A program made the position numbers and the translations under genes. A stretch of DNA of 64,000 nt. It comes from Grammothele lineata. Taxonomy: Eukaryota > Basidiomycota > Agaricomycetes > Polyporales > Polyporaceae. The stretch's first letter is position 1. Every line of letters begins with the position of its first letter. The notes below the pieces were generated by a model that ran no database searches, was not told the origin of the DNA, and worked only from the letters and a program-made list of their open reading frames with translations. The stretch covers positions 930,001 to 994,000 of the forward strand of contig NDFF03000001.1 in the NCBI GenBank assembly GCA_002150815.3, given 5' to 3'. Positions 43,882-55,555 of the stretch are shown piece by piece.

Positions 43882-44761
43882 CCGGCCAGGTTTATATTCA
43901 CGTGCTTGAACGAAGTCATGGGCGTCTAGTAGGGCGCCTTCTAAATGACCCCGGCAGTCAGTGTGTTGAGCAGAATTCGTCCTACTTATTCAATTCCCAT
44001 CTGAGCCGGACCCACATAAATCTACTTACACCTTCCTTCGTATCGGCAGGCGTATGAGTATCACCGCAGAGATATCTCACTGTCCCGTGCCTTGATCCGA
44101 GGTGAGTTCCAAGGATCGAAGTTTTTATGCCCGAAATTTATGACACCATGTGCAGGGGCAGCCAAGATGCACTACGAAGCTTATATGGCTGGAAGGCGCT
44201 ATAGATTGCCTGATTACGAGCGACTGTTCGAGTCTGGACCACATCTCCTCTACCCCAAATGCCCTCGAGGCGATTTAGAAGACTCCCGCCTGCCAAGCAG
44301 CCCGCCCGATCTATCCTTTTCTTCTATCCCCAGGGCTGCTTACCCTTCTTCGTCCTGCCACGACAGATTGTACGTTGCATGCACGTTACTCGATGTGTCT
44401 GTCGCATGTTGCCGCCACCGCCTAGTGCAGGTCACCTGAATCGAGTATACTTCAGGCTCGGCTTGCACTCGAGGTGTACACGTTGTCGGATTCGGACCCT
44501 CGGCCCTCGCACGTCCTCGCACAAGTGCTACCGCAGCACGAGGCCTAGATCTCCTCATAGTGGGCGCATGGGAGGATGCTGCAGCTCGCCGTTATCTTCC
44601 CATCGAGCTGTTCATCTGGTCTGCGATTACGTTCCCGCAACCTTCGACTCAGCCCCGCCAGCCCCACCGTTATAACCCAAGATCACGAAGAGTTTGGATA
44701 GATGTTCCCCTCATTCTCTGGCGTTTTCAATAGGTTAGCTCCTTCAGACTTGCACTCAGAG
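43882..44761. other. Intergenic region with an orphan exon-like segment
   Basis: At 44050-44102 and 44156-44290 two plus-strand segments can be joined over a GTGAGT...TGTGCAG intron into 'AYEYHRRDISLSRALIRGAAKMHYEAYMAGRRYRLPDYERLF' (read from the frames). This looks like true protein, but neither a start nor a continuation was found. It may be a relic cut off by rearrangement near the MITE, or an unresolved 5' part of the next gene. A second coding-like frame lies at about 44470-44735. Confidence 0.4.
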
Positions 44762-46798
44762 ATGTCGCCCCGAACACACAGACCCAGCCCCCTGGGTCGC
44801 AACAACAGCGGCCTGCCCAACGGCCATGCAGGAAGGCCGGCGGGAGACAAAAAGGCTGAGACTAAGCCACAGGTATGTCCGTCTCCGATGGCTACCGCGA
44901 CTTCCCGTGAGGCTCCTGATTCAACGTCCGCTCTCGGTTCGCGATTCGTCCGACTCCGCGAAGCCTCATATCCACACTGCGCCTCCCTCCCCGCCCGAAA
45001 GCCCCGATCTGAGACGTACGCCGCTCCCCAATGACCCAAAGCCTGCTCATACTGCAGGTAATGGAGATCAGCCCTCTGCGACGGCGGCGGGCCCCTCGGG
45101 ATCGGCTCGCACCAGCGCTACGATCCTCAACGGCGGTCTTCAAGATGACCGGGACCCTACTGCGATGGCAGTAAGCGACCTCCTCGGGGTCATGCAAGGT
45201 ACCCTAGGTGCCGTTGGAAAGGTTTTCGATGTACTCGGAGACCAGACGATGCGGGTGGCGTCATTGGGCCCAGCTGTAGACGCAGTCTATCAGGCTCGTA
45301 TAGTGCTCTTACCACTAATCCGCAGTCCGGGAAAGCTGATGTAAGTTTGTAGATCCGCGCAGTACAGGGTGAACTTGATCACCAGCATGAGCAGCAGGAG
45401 GAAAAGTGGAAGGAGGTGAACGAAAGGCTGAAGGATGAAGTCAAGGATCACATCAGGAAGATCCTCCGCCCTCGGGTGAACGAAATCGTAGCCGAGGTTG
45501 TCCATCAAGAGGTTGCGAAGCGGGTGAGCAAAGAGGTGAGTGGTAGCTGTCTCGGGGACGTGTCATAGCTCTGAACGCGGCCGATGGACTGCATTTCCAG
45601 CTCGAATCCCAGATACCCATGCAGCTCCGCGAGGAGCTTCACGAGTACAAGCGGCAGATTGTCGAAGTCCGCACGCGCCTCCACAACTCGTGCGTCTTTC
45701 CCCACCTTCCCGCCTAATGCTCCTGCTTGCCTTTCTATTTACTGACCCGACCTTCGCTTCCCTGTGTTTATTGTGTTTCCCATACATGGCTTGCACATAC
45801 ACAGTGAGGCCCGGCGCCACAACGCGCTCATCCGCAGCACCGGTCTCAACGAGCCCCTCCAGCCTCTTCTCCGCCCGGCCCACCTCGCCGCCTCGTCTTT
45901 CCCCGATGGCGCTTCGGCGTCTTCCACCTCTGCGACGAACGGAACCGCACGCGCGACCGTCGGCAGCACTGCAACTTCGGGCGGCATCCCGACGCCCCCC
46001 GGGACAGTTGGGGGCTCGAAGGCGCGTCGCGTCGCTGGCGCACTGTCGGTCGACACCAGTGCGTTTGGCGGGGAGGGCGCTGGGGGAGAGGTCGAGAGCG
46101 AAGTGTCTCCGTTGTTCCCCAGAGACCTGGCCACGCTCGTCTCGCTGGGGCCGGATCAGGTCAAGGCTCTAGTTCGGGAATACGGCCTCGTCAAAGACGA
46201 AGAGGATGTGGATGGGGAAGGGGATGGGGCTAAGCAAGGCACGTCTGAGAAGGGAGGCCGCGGAGGTGGAGTCCAGGGCTCGGCCCTGGGAAAGAGTAAT
46301 AAGAAGCAATCGGCACGGCCGGCGAGCACGTTCACCAACGTGAGCGATGCGAGCCAGGACTGGGCCGAGGTGGGTTTGAAGGGTACGCGCGAAGACGATC
46401 TCAACAGATTCATGAGATACATTGGGGTAAGTCTTCGAGCTCCGATTTCGTACCACGATAAACGCTGACCGTCACCGTGCTTCTGTGTATGTGTTGTAAC
46501 CCATCTCCGTGACCCTATGGTCCATGTCTGTCGATCGCTCCCGGTGCTGTCCTCGTCATATGTGCCTATGTCCTCTCGCGGTCGCTGATGCTTTCGTCTA
46601 CCTCGGGCACTGGGGTACTATGACCTAACTGCCTCTTGTCGACTATCCTGTCTGCCACTGACTTCGGGGAGCTACTTCTAGGTGGGCTTCCAAGTTCTTC
46701 CATCCTCCCCCGTTGTCACCCTCGGTGGCAAGGAAGGCGCGACTGCGACGATGCGCTCTCCCCTGGTCGAGCGTGCGGACTGGGCGTTTGCCCGATGA
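44762..46798 (+). CDS. Coiled-coil protein of unknown function
   Basis: A multi-exon model. ATG 44762 begins a Pro/Arg/Asn-rich N-terminus. Then 'AMAVSDLLGVMQGTLGAVGKVFDVLGDQTMRVASLGPAVDAVYQ', a long coiled coil ('IRAVQGELDHQHEQQEEKWKEVNERLKDEVKDHIRKIL', 'EIVAEVVHQEVAKRV', then 'LESQIPMQLREELHEYKRQIVEVRTRLHN'), a Ser/Thr/Gly-rich linker, and 'SPLFPRDLATLVSLGPDQVKALVREYGL'. The last exon is probably 46682-46798, entered by an unusually long intron of about 250 nt from 46429; it ends 'SPLVERADWAFAR'. If that intron is not used the protein ends at 46468. Intron 1 (after 'ETKPQ') and the intron after 'DAVYQ' are uncertain; the latter has either a GC donor or a GT donor nine bases later. I know homologous-looking proteins only as unnamed basidiomycete proteins. 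Confidence 0.65.
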
Positions 46799-47101
46799 TT
46801 CCATACCGTGGCGGACATCTGTATTTGTATCTGGGTTGGACGTGTTTGCGTTTTCTTGTGTTGTATGCTGTCGTGCTGTGATCGCTTTTGTTGTACCGAT
46901 GCTCCTGTACTAGTTAGCTGGCTGTGTAGTACTAAACACTCTGCAGATGCGTCGAATATGAAGTTGTTTGTCCTCACGCTGACCTTTGAGCTATGTCCGG
47001 GGCGAGGCTACGCTGCATCACTGATAGATCCTAATGGAACGCATGCATTGAAAGTACACTACGACACACGAACGTCCCTTGCACAGTCCTACGCAACGAG
47101 G
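46799..47101. other. Convergent intergenic region
   Basis: 303 bp between two convergent 3' ends; nothing recognised. Confidence 0.5.
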
Positions 47102-47890
47102 TCAAAAGCTCTTCTGGGGCGCCTCGGCCATACCATCTGCGTACTTGCGCACGGGCTCATGGTACTCCTCGCGGTTGTCGGCTTTGAACGCCTGCACATC
47201 CTCGGAGTCCATGATTCCGGAGACCTTGTCCGCCTGCCACTTCTTGAAGGCGAAGCCGGGACCAGTGTGAGAGTAGTCCTTGTGATTCGCTTGGTCCTTG
47301 TGGTACTTGACCTGGGGAAAGTCCGAGTCCGCAGTGGCGGGATCGAGCGAGAGGGAGACTATGGCATTGATAGTCGTGGACTTGATGTTCCCGGGGAACG
47401 TCCACGTCTTCCGGACATGCACGCTCAATCAGCACACATGTAAGACGCCCCAGACGTCAGCGGAACGCACCTGCTCGTTCTTGAACTGTATGAGGAGCGG
47501 GTCGTTCTTCACGACCTCGTACCCCTCGTTCTTGCTCGCCGCAAAGAGCTTCGGGAGCGCGAACCACTGCCCGGCCATCTTGTAGCGGTCGTTGGCGTAC
47601 ACGAACTGGTCGTCGTACACGCAGTCGGGCGTGTAGCGCTCCACGCGGCGGCGCGTCGGCTCGCAGGAGTAGAGCGCGAGGATGTCGTCGAGCAGCGCCT
47701 GCCGGGCGGGCGGGAGACGTAGCGACTTGGATGGGTCCGGGTGGTAGTCGTCCGAGGGCGCCGTCTGGCGGACCTCGAAGTGCTCGCCGGGAAGGGAGGC
47801 GTCGTGGGGCAGCTGGGTGGACATCGCGCGAGCGGAGAATCTCAGAGGTGAGCGGGTGAGGGTTCTGCGGGAGATCGCAAGGGAGAGCAT
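47102..47890 (-). CDS. NTF2-like domain protein, probably mitochondrial
   Basis: Two exons joined over a 63 nt intron (47408-47470, donor GTGCGT), which links 'LLIQFKNEQ' to 'TWTFPGNIKSTTINAIVSLSLDP'. The first exon would otherwise run into a TGA. The N-terminus 'MLSLAISRRTLTRSPLRFSARAMS' is an Arg/Ser-rich presequence. The core ('LLDDILALYSCEPTRRRVERYTPDCVYDDQFVYANDRYKMAGQWFALPKLF') looks like an NTF2/SnoaL-type cone domain. I recall close homologues in many fungi, annotated only as hypothetical. About 241 residues; the function is unknown. A TTATAAG element lies about 35 bp before the first ATG, so the second Met (47824) might be used in some transcripts. Confidence 0.85.
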
Positions 47891-48580
47891 CTAGTATCGG
47901 TCAGACATATGCCCCCAAAAGCTCTTATAAGCGGTCGAGGGCGAGATCGCGATGCAAAGCGAGGCGTTGAGGTCATAGGCTGAGGCTCCGCTGCTTGAGA
48001 ATAGGGAGTAGAGAGTCGAGGTCATCCCAAAGAGCGGCTGCAAAGTAAGAGGTGAGGCAGAACCGAGGTCATCTAGCGATCTCTACCCGTCGACAGCGCA
48101 AGGAGCAGAGCAAGGGCCACCATCGCTGCATGCATGCGGAAGTGACGCAGTCATAGACGCACGTGACTGGTAATGCTGGTCGCTGGTCGCGACACGAACG
48201 ATCTCAGCGGCCATGCCGGCTGCTACCAGTTGGCGGCATATCAAGCATTAACGCAGAGGGAATACTGGGCAGAGAGAGCGTCTGTATGTTTATGTAGATG
48301 CGCGTAGTACACTACAAGTAGGTTAGCTATATATGCAACAACACTTGCGACAGAACACGAAGACGAAGAACGAGGAATGAGCGAGGGGACGATCGCCGTC
48401 GGAAATACAACGCAGCTAAGAGATACAGCAATAATAAGAAAGCAATAAACACACCTGACATTCTGGTCGATGAGGGACGCCGTGCGGCCCAGCGACCACG
48501 GCACCTTGCACGCCCATCGCCCTAGCCCCCAGCTCGACGCTGCGTCCGCTCCAACCACTGAAGCCTCCGCCCCCACCAGT
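47891..48580. other. Intergenic region
   Basis: About 690 bp between two minus-strand genes. No gene recognised; it holds the promoter of the NTF2-like gene and the 3' flank of the surface-protein gene. Confidence 0.45.
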
Positions 48581-50997
48581 CTACCGCCCGTCATCTCGAT
48601 ATGACGGCGGACGGCTGTCCGCGTCGACATTCGCGTCCTTGGGCACATCGAGGAACCCGAGCCGCTGTTGCTGCCGCTCCGAGAACATCACCCCCTGCCG
48701 CCTCCCCGCCCCGCTCCGCGTCCGTCCCACACCATCCCTCCCACCCCGCTCGCCCCCGGTACCATCACGCCCCTCCGCGATCGCCCGCGCCCGTTCTCGC
48801 TCCCTCTCGAGCTGCCGTTCTCGCTCTCGTGCCCGCTCCCGTTCCCTCTCGCGTGAGGACTGCCGCCCCGCCCCGGCCGCGGGCTGAGAAACGATAGACG
48901 GGTCCACAGGGTCGACGCGCCTCGGGGGGTTCGCGCGCGCGATCCCCGCCGAAGCGGCCGCGTTGGACGGCTGGCGGCGTGGGCCGACGAGCGCCGTCGC
49001 GCTCGTCGGCGTCGTCACCGTCGACGGCACCGTCGCGACCCCGCTCGAGAGGATGGACGGCTCGGGAGAGACGACGCCGCCGCGGTCGCGCGGGTCGGGC
49101 GGCAGCCGCTCGGCGGACCCGTTGCGCCCCGTTGACGTTCCTGTTCCTAGCTTCTCGTTGGATCCTGACCGCCCGAGCCGCTCGTTCGACCCGGAGCGTT
49201 TCCGTGCGGGCCCGCGTTGCGCCGCGGCGAGCGCGTTGACGGACGCGCTCGGGGGCGGGTTGTTGTCTGGCGTCGACGTGGAGGTCGCGGGCGAGCGCCG
49301 TGGTGGGGGGTGTGCGGCGGGCACGAACGCCTGCGCGGTGGCGAATGGGTGCGCGAGGTGTGCGGCGAGCGTCGTCCCCCCGTTCCCGCCCGCGCCCCCG
49401 CCGCGGGTGCTGGCGTTGCTGCCCGAGCGCGAGCGTTGCGCGTGTGGGTGGGTGTGCATGAGCGCGTCTGCGTCCGTGTACATTGAGACGGGGCGGGCGC
49501 CCATGTCGAGGAACGTCTCGCTCGCGTTCGCGGCCCCGTTCGGCGCCGGATGGGGTAGCGCCTGGGCCTGGGGGTAGCGGTGCACGGGGAACGCTGCAGC
49601 AGCCGCAGGGGGCAGCGGTGGGACGGGCGGGTACGACTCGAGATCGGGGAGTGCGCCCGTATTCCCGAAGGACGAGGTGGGGCTGATCGGGTCCGTCGCG
49701 CGCTGCCGTAGGGGCTGCGGGATGGGAATGTGGAACGCCTGGAAGCCGGCCGTCGTCGATGGCCCGAGCGTCGTCTTCACGGGCGGGAGCGGGTCGCCCG
49801 CATGCAGCGTAGGCAGGTCGTCGCGCGAGTTCGAGGGTCCACGTTTCCGCCTACCCGTCGAAGGAGCACGCGAACGCCCCGAGAGGGGAGTCTCGTTCCC
49901 CGACCACGTCCCTTCGGCCCATCCGCTCGTCCCCGGGTTGCCGTCGTCGATTGGCGCTGCGTCTCCCTCCATGACGCCAGCGGTCGGGGGTGGAGCCTTG
50001 TATTTGCCATATCGCCGCCGGCCGTAGTAGATGACTACAGCGATGGTGGCTACGATGAGCAACAGCCCTCCGAGAGAGACGACCGTAGCGATGATGATTG
50101 TGCGATTGCGCGAGTCGTTGGAGGAGGAGCTTAATGCACCAATGGGTACCGCAGCGTCAGTGGAGTTGCTGCGAGGGGTCACCATGGCAAGTACTCTGGG
50201 TGAGTCCGAGAGGCCCTCCGAGGTGGTGGACGAGGTCGAAGGTGCGGCAGACGACGCTTCGGAGGCGGAGGCATTTGTCAAGCCGAGGTCTCGCCTGACG
50301 GTGAACGGGATCAGAGTTACGAACACTACTGGAAATAGCACCGAGGAAACTGACGAGTAGACGATATAGTCGAGCAGGGCGAGCGACGGATCCGCGCCCT
50401 GCTGCCCGTTCATGATAACCATGGTGTGCTCCCCAGGAGGAAGTGACTCGTTGACGTATACCGGTACGTTATATGCATAGTGGGCGCTATTTGTCGGTGA
50501 CTGCACGAACGAACCGACGTGATCGCCGTCGAGGAAAAACTGCATGTTCGTGCCGCTGTCGGATGAGCTACTTGAACGTGCAACCACGCAGAACACGTAG
50601 ACCGCGACACCTGCAAATGGGACGGGGCGCCCTAGGCTTAAATGCCGGAGCAGGTGGGCACAAGGCATTATTACATACCTTCAAACACTGTTGCCGCAGT
50701 TAGTGGTACGTCCGCAAGACGACCACTCCCTGCCGATACACTGGACGTGCCTTCATGCCAGGTTCCATTGCGCACCAGGAGGGGATCTAGCGCGGCCGCG
50801 CAATCCGTGCAATTTTGACCTAACCTCCACGCATCCTCCGGAGAGTAAGATATTTGGGCGCCTGTGAGCGGGTCTCCAAAGGTATCGTCGATCGTGACAT
50901 TCGCGAGGTTCGCGGCGGCTGAAGGTAGATGCGCGAAGGACCATGAAGTGGAGAATGAAAAGAAGGCGAGCGAGAGGACGTCTATAGGGAGGAGCAT
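48581..50997 (-). CDS. Single-pass cell-surface protein with Ser-rich and Arg/Glu-rich tail, copy 1
   Basis: ATG 50997 gives a signal peptide ('MLLPIDVLSLAFFSFSTSW'), then an extracellular domain: 'NVTIDDTFGDPLTG', paired Cys 'NCTDCAAALDP', 'GVAVYVFCVVARS', 'MQFFLDGDHVGSF', 'YVNESLPPGEHTMVIMNG', 'LALLDYIVYS'. A Ser/Thr-rich stalk leads to one transmembrane helix ('IIIATVVSLGGLLLIVATIAVVIYY') and a 430-residue cytoplasmic tail rich in Ser, Pro and Ala, with an R-E repeat region (about 48800-48860) and a final 'SRPPSYRDDGR'. Intron 1 joins 'FEG' to 'VAVYV' (about 50619-50684); a further intron near 50303 probably joins 'DYIVYS' to 'RDLGL'. The ectodomain resembles the jelly-roll-like modules of many Agaricomycete surface proteins. 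Role unknown; wall sensing is a guess. Confidence 0.83.
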
Positions 50998-52950
50998 GGC
51001 GGGAGAAGACGGGAGGGCGTGCGGGGAAGAGGCTTGGCCTCGGACGCCAGGATAAGTGGAGGGGAAGGAGGGAAAGGAAAGGAAGGTAGCGCAGGGCGAT
51101 GCCTGGCGGGGCCGGAGGAGGTGGCGGAAAGAAGAGAGGGAGGAAGAGCCGTCATGGGTGAGTGGCCGGGACTGGGCATGGCCTGCGAGAGCTGCCAGTT
51201 GGCTCCCAGCGTTGCCAGAGTCGCTGCAATCAACGAGCCCCGCCCTATCACGCTTCTGCTAATCTTCAGACGCCCATATCACCCTTCCCTTTCCGGAACA
51301 ATCTCCCGCCCCCGCTAGCCTCCGCTCGGTGCCTTGCCCGTCCCGCCTCCCGCGACTGTCCTGCGCACCCCGCCCTGCCCTATTTCCCGCACCACCACTG
51401 GCCCGTCCAGCGGCACGCTCGCTCCTCCCGGCCCACCCGTCCAGAACGCACTCGCCCCGCATTCATCTCTCCTCAACGCAGGTGTGCAAACAGGTAGATG
51501 TGCCGCCGCTGCAGTGCTCGAGAACCACCAGGCGTGTGCGGTGCCATCCAATCATCTGTCACCCTGACACGAATGGCGCTCCGCCTCGCGCACTGCTCAC
51601 CGACGGCCCAATCCACGCGCGTACAACCAACCCATAGCAGCGCGTTGCGGACTGCGTGCGCCGCAACGGCTGTCCGGCGCACGTAGGCCCGCTGCGTCTG
51701 CCATCCACAGCACGCCGCCGGACGGTGTTCTGACATTGCTTCCAACGGGCTTCCAATGCGGCACCGCGTGCAGCGGCGACGGGTTCACATAACTTAAACT
51801 CAAGATGAAGCCCCCAAGGTTGGACGGGGGCAGCGCGCGAAGCCCGTGCGCGCGGGAACGCGCGTCCTGCACCAGCCGGAGTGTCGCCGCCGCCGTCCCA
51901 CGGCTGAGCACGTTGCCCGCCTTATGGGCGAATTTGAGGGTCACCGCCCCGCGCGACAGGCGCGGTTGAATGTCCAAACGTTGACTTTGCGAGCTGCGGC
52001 GGTCTGGCCGGCCGCCACTGCTACGCGACATCTTTTCTGCGTTAACGCAGGGATGCGTGTTCGTCGCCTCGAGCAAGCTCAAGAGCCGGCCCGACAAGCT
52101 CAAGCGCGATGACGTCGGTTTACGAAAGCTTGGATGACTCGAGGTAAGCTTGCCGTACACGCCGTCCCGTCTTCCGACATGCTGACGACGTGGCTTGAAA
52201 GTCTGAGTAGCACGAGGGAAAAACATACACGGAAACCAATCGCCTATGCTTGAATGGTTTAAGGTGTCGTATTCCTGTGTGCGCCACAAGGAATGGTTTA
52301 GTGGCGCCTCGGAACCATAGACCTGGGAATGGTGCACGACCGTTGCTACGGATTTTGTCATCAACATCCTGATGTTGGGGGGCGTGAAGGTGATGAGAAA
52401 ATTGGGAAGAAACAAGACACGTTATGAGCCTAAAACAACTTGGCTGGCGTTGTGGCATCGGCAGCCGAGTCGATCGACACAACGTCAGTGGCGTTAACAT
52501 AAGCACGTGATCGTGTTGTTGTAATCAATCACTAGCAAGGATCCGCCTTGAGCTTCATAGACAAATCTGTCTCCAGAGAACTGTCCGTGCAGGATGAATC
52601 CGGGAAAAATCGTGGCTCAACAGCAGCCGATTTTGGTGAGCATAGGATGCGTCTCGACCACAAGTGTCAAGGATCGTGTCCTTCCACACCTCCCATCATG
52701 CGCCCACAATTAGGTAACGATCTGAGGTGCGCAAAGCAAGCGGGACGCATAAGAATGCGAGTAAAGACAATCTGCGGTCCGATAAATCAACACGTCGGCG
52801 GTATCTGCGCTGGAATGGGGCCGGCTGCTGAGATCCATGATCTCGATCCGGCGCTCACACGATATGGCAATGCAATCGAGAGAAGGCAAGATGTCATCCG
52901 AATAGCCTGGTATAAGTAGTCCGTCCGTCGTCCTCGGGGATATACATACA
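50998..52950. other. Intergenic region between the surface-protein paralogues
   Basis: About 1.95 kb. The longest frame (51597-52415 minus, 272 codons) is Arg/Ser/His-rich and shows no domain, signal or splice support, so I do not call it. The rest is unremarkable. Confidence 0.4.
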
Positions 52951-54240
52951 CTAGACCTCTATGGCTGGGCCATCACCCAGGCTTGTCAAGATAGTTAGAC
53001 AACGCCCTGAGTTTAAAACATCAACGTCATGCTCACCTATCGAGTTGACTCGATCCGCGTCCTTCTTTGTCTTCTCTATCGGCTTCTTGGAGGTGCTAGC
53101 CTGGGGCTGCGCCTGAGCCGCGCCCGAACTGCCGCTCGAAGCCGTGGGCGCCGCAGGGATGTACGCCGGCCCGAATGTCGAGCGGCGACTCGGGTCCAGC
53201 TGTTGCACATATTGAGAGGATGGCGGGAGGTTGCGGTTCTTCCGCCAATTCCAAAATCGCACCCCGAGCCCAGAGACGACCACAAGCACGATGAGGCCGC
53301 CAATGACGACTGGGACGATAATAGCGACCACATTCACACCTCCTGAGTTGTTCGATTCGATGGGTGGGTTGGGGTTAGCCGAGGCGGACGGCGGTGGAAA
53401 TGAGGAAGTCTCTGTGATGGTGGTCGTTGCGCCGGGCGTGGTCGATACCGTTGAGAAGGGCGAAGAAAATGTAGGTGACGAGAAGGACGATGTAGTTGAA
53501 AATATTCGAGGAGTTGAAGCTAATGACGAGGTGGACGTTAGGAGCCCTAGAGGGCCCGTAGCTATATGTGTACCGAGGTCACCATCTTGCCTGTATCGTG
53601 GTTCAGCGGCGTGGTCTTAGGGATAGAGAAGAGAACGCGTACGTGTACAAGAGCGTGTCCAACATCAGAACCGAATCAGGAGTCGACGGTCCATTGACGA
53701 GTTCAACAATGTAGGTAGCCTGTGGGCCCAGAGACGCGTTCGCATATAACAGCGCATTGTACGTAAATGTATTCGGCCCCGAAGTTTTCTCGTGCGAGAA
53801 AGTAGCAACCTGCTCGCCGTTGACTCTGATGGCGAGCTCAGTGTCGAAAGCACTAGCAAGGATGCCATAGATGTATACAGCGCTCCCTAGATTGAGAAGG
53901 TATCAGCGAAACAGTTCTGCAAGTCATTGTTGAACATGAAATGAAACACACCGTCAAAGGCAATGGATGCTGTCACATCCTCTCCGGCCCTTGTCGCCTG
54001 AGTCCAGGTTCCAATAGAGACCTTGGTCAGGTCTACCCCGAGGACGGGGCAATTCCTCATACAGTCTACGGTCCAGACATTTGACGGGCTCAAGGAGAAG
54101 AACGGAGTGACAGAGTCGACTATGAACGAGTCATCAATTGTCAGGTTTGTAGGGAACGCCACGACGCCAGGGTCCAGGAAGCATGAGACGACGCAGAGGA
54201 TGAGCACGGCCACCAGACCAAGGAAAGAATGACGAGACAT
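52951..54240 (-). CDS. Single-pass cell-surface protein, copy 2
   Basis: ATG 54240 starts a signal peptide ('MSRHSFLGLVAVLILCVVSCFLDPGVVAF'). The ectodomain has the same landmarks as its neighbour at 48581-50997: 'NLTIDDSF', 'GTWTQATRAGEDVTASIAFDGSAVYIYGI', 'LAIRVNGEQVATF', 'YNALLYANASLGPQATYIVELVNG' and 'VLMLDTLLYT'. An intron at about 53887-53953 joins 'AFDG' to 'SAVYIYG'. A Ser/Thr stalk, one transmembrane helix ('VVAIIVPVVIGGLIVLVVVSGLGVRFW') and a short cytoplasmic tail follow, with stops at 52951 or after a further intron from 53035. Paralogue of the upstream gene by domain order, with a much shorter tail. The 3' end is not certain. Confidence 0.8.
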
Positions 54241-55043
54241 TCCGATCCAAGTTCAAGTCAGCGCCACCCAAGGAGGAGATATCGCCCGCTGATCGTGCAA
54301 CGGACACGATGGAAGGTCCCATGCGGCTCCGAAAGTAGGCTTCTCGTGAGGATATCGGCGTGTTCAGTCCGTTTTCCCACCATCAGACATGTTTTTTACT
54401 TCCGAAGCAGGTCCAGGCACGGGCCATTTGGTATCGGCGCGTTTACAACACTGTGAACGCCGGTCAGCTGACAGGATGGTATGATACGTGTGCGGCGTTC
54501 TCGGTTGAAAGGCGTAGTGTCCTCAGTTTGAGGAGTACGTCTCTATTGTCCACTTTCGTAGTGATAGAACTTTTTCTACAGGTGCTGGTTGTACAACTCA
54601 GCTTATCAGCGGGCCCTTCCACATTAGCAGATAGACGGGCTCGGGCGTTGTGACCATATACTCAGCAATTTAACACTCTTAGCTTGCTATAAGATAGCAT
54701 ACGTACACCGCATCCTTTGTGACGGAGGTCTAGAGCCAAGTAGTAAGGGAACAACACGTTGAACCTCTTGCGTGCGCTAAGCAGATGGTCCATCTCCCCA
54801 CGTGATCGCATATGCAGACATGACGTCAATACCTCTAGAGCAAGCCCATTGGTGGCGGACGGATCGACGCTCCTAACGGGCTCCTCCCGCACGTAATGTT
54901 ACGCTCGGTGACGTTCAGAATCGACGTCATACCCCTCCAACATGGGCTACTTGAGTACTTTCGCGGCGGCATAGTTGATTCTCTCTCGCTCACGACCTGA
55001 ACCTGAACTCCGTCTCTACGTCCGACTCGTAACGACTACCATC
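54241..55043. other. Divergent intergenic region
   Basis: About 800 bp between the surface-protein gene (minus) and the LEA-like gene (plus). No gene recognised; probably both promoters. Confidence 0.5.
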
Positions 55044-55555
55044 ATGTCCATGCTCCGCACCGCCCTCGCCCCCATCTCCCGCTCTGCGGTCGTAGCAGGC
55101 GCAAGAGGTTTCCACGCATCGCCCGCGTCGCGGACAGTTACTGAGAAGGTGGCCGAGGTGGCCGACAAGGTGCGCACTTTTTGGTTGCCAACTTTGCACT
55201 TGCTCGGGAGATGCCCACATGTGGATGCGTCGCTAGGTGAACAAGTCTGTCGGCAAGGGCCTCGCGTCTGCGATCGAGAAGGGTGAGCAGGCGACTGAGA
55301 AGACGAAAGAGACTATTGGTTAGTGGGACATTCCACCGTCCTAGGGCAGCTTTGTTCTTACCTGGAAACCAGGTGTTGCGAAGGAGAAAACGAGTGAGGC
55401 GTCGGCGGCTGCTAGTCAAAAGGTTAACCAGGTACGCAACCCTTCCTATCTTGCCAGATTTACCTCTTGACGCCATTCGTACGAAGACCGCCGCCGGTGC
55501 ACGCGAAGGTGCTCGTGATTTCAAACACGACGTTGAGAAGCAGGCACGCAAGTAG
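55044..55555 (+). CDS. Small mitochondrial LEA-like protein
   Basis: Four exons: ATG 55044 to 'VADK', then 'VNKSVGKGLASAIEKGEQATEKTKETIG', 'VAKEKTSEASAAASQKVNQ', and 'TAAGAREGARDFKHDVEKQARK' with a TAG at 55553. The N-terminus 'MSMLRTALAPISRSAVVAGARGFHASPASR' is a mitochondrial presequence. The rest is a Lys/Glu/Ala-rich amphipathic helix with short repeats of the kind TEKVAE-ADK / EKTKETIG / AKEKTSEA. This matches LEA group-3 proteins, which protect membranes and enzymes during drying or freezing, but the assignment is by composition only. About 110 residues. Confidence 0.78.

Noticed and set aside
48963..49577. 204-codon plus-strand frame
   Set aside because: Lies opposite the low-complexity tail of the surface-protein gene and is its complement.
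51597..52415. 272-codon minus-strand frame
   Set aside because: Composition is shadow-like and no family, signal peptide or conserved block could be seen.
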